Shown piece by piece: positions 63,856-64,000 of a DNA stretch of 64,000 bases; positions within the stretch are counted from its first letter, which is position 1, and the number at the start of each line of letters is the position of its first letter. Location: positions 310,001-374,000 of the forward strand of contig NZ_CP114015.1 in NCBI RefSeq assembly GCF_026898095.1. Direction: 5' to 3'. The stretch comes from Arthrobacter sp. ATA002 (GTDB taxonomy: Bacteria; Actinomycetota; Actinomycetes; Actinomycetales; Micrococcaceae). The notes under the pieces were generated by a model, which was not told the DNA's origin, did not search any database, and saw only the letters and a list, made by a program, of their open reading frames with translations. The position numbers and the translations under genes are program-made.

Positions 63856-64000
63856 TGGGCTCTTTCTCAGTAGGCACCAGCCGGCGCACGTGACGCCGCG
63901 CGCAGACGGAACGGGCATCTCTGCGAGAGTTCACCTGAGGTGTGGGCGCCACCGCCGACAATCAAGTTTGGAAGCGGGGCGAGGATGATGTCAATTTGGC

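Overview
ORGANISM. The window is high-GC, densely coded and full of families typical of Actinobacteria. It has a leaderless-type TetR promoter, GTG/TTG starts, a class F sortase, an LpqF-type lipoprotein, Asp23/DUF2273 envelope-stress genes, a stand-alone UvrA-like ATPase and an E1alpha/E1beta/E2 dehydrogenase operon without E3. Together these point to Micrococcaceae, most likely Arthrobacter in the broad sense. I infer this from family content, not from a marker-gene search. No phage, IS element, CRISPR array or rRNA was seen; the only tRNA is an initiator tRNA-Met. LAYOUT. 1-6.6 kb: RsbQ-like hydrolase plus PAS histidine kinase, then TetR-MMPL exporter. 6.6-14.8 kb: small membrane proteins, DUF2231/Rieske protein, kinase-fold phosphotransferase, GNATs, a YtrA-type GntR with a DUF1648 protein, an LpqF-like lipoprotein and a DUF1295 protein. 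15-21.4 kb: TetR and a short-chain dehydrogenase sharing an operator-like sequence, tRNA-fMet, an AlaX-like editing protein, a UvrA-like ATPase and guanine deaminase. 22-25.8 kb: rlmN, PadR, purB. 26-27.7 kb: a WXG100-like protein and a lipase-like protein resembling a type VII secretion substrate pair. 28-33.3 kb: hisC/pat-like aminotransferase and the 2-oxoacid dehydrogenase E1alpha-E1beta-E2 operon. 33.6-35.9 kb: LuxR-type regulator and PLP aminotransferase. 36-40.2 kb: an RpiB-like/TIM-like/DAK-like/3-hydroxyacyl-CoA-dehydrogenase-like operon that looks like tetrulose (erythrulose) catabolism. 40.5-42.6 kb: CHRD protein, class F sortase, lipoprotein. 43-47.1 kb: GntR, GntP permease, SDR and TIM-barrel isomerase for an unidentified sugar acid. 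47.4-48.8 kb: a stand-alone SpaB_C/PEARL-type protein flanked by two very small ORFs. 48.8-54.3 kb: FMN reductase/TetR pair, large catalase, MarR with zinc ribbon, alanine dehydrogenase. 54.4-64 kb: HTH protein, alpha/beta hydrolase, malate synthase, and an ECF-type sigma factor with a ZAS/Asp23-like partner divergent from an Asp23 operon, then an amino-acid permease. INTEGRATION. Several regulators sit next to candidate operators: perfect or near-perfect inverted repeats beside TetR, GntR and PadR genes. A CCTATAGG motif occurs before both the sugar-acid operon and the tetrulose operon, so one GntR may control both. DATA QUALITY. About twenty apparent frameshifts split otherwise intact genes (catalase, alanine dehydrogenase, hisC, E1alpha, SDR, guanine deaminase, PEARL and others). 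Nearly all are explained by one missing base in a short G or C run, and restoring it gives normal family lengths. I read them as uncorrected homopolymer deletions in the assembly and give such genes their full reconstructed span. STANDOUT. The most unusual locus is the minimal PEARL-like cluster at 47.4-48.8 kb. It has candidate scaffold and leader peptides but none of the usual tailoring enzymes.
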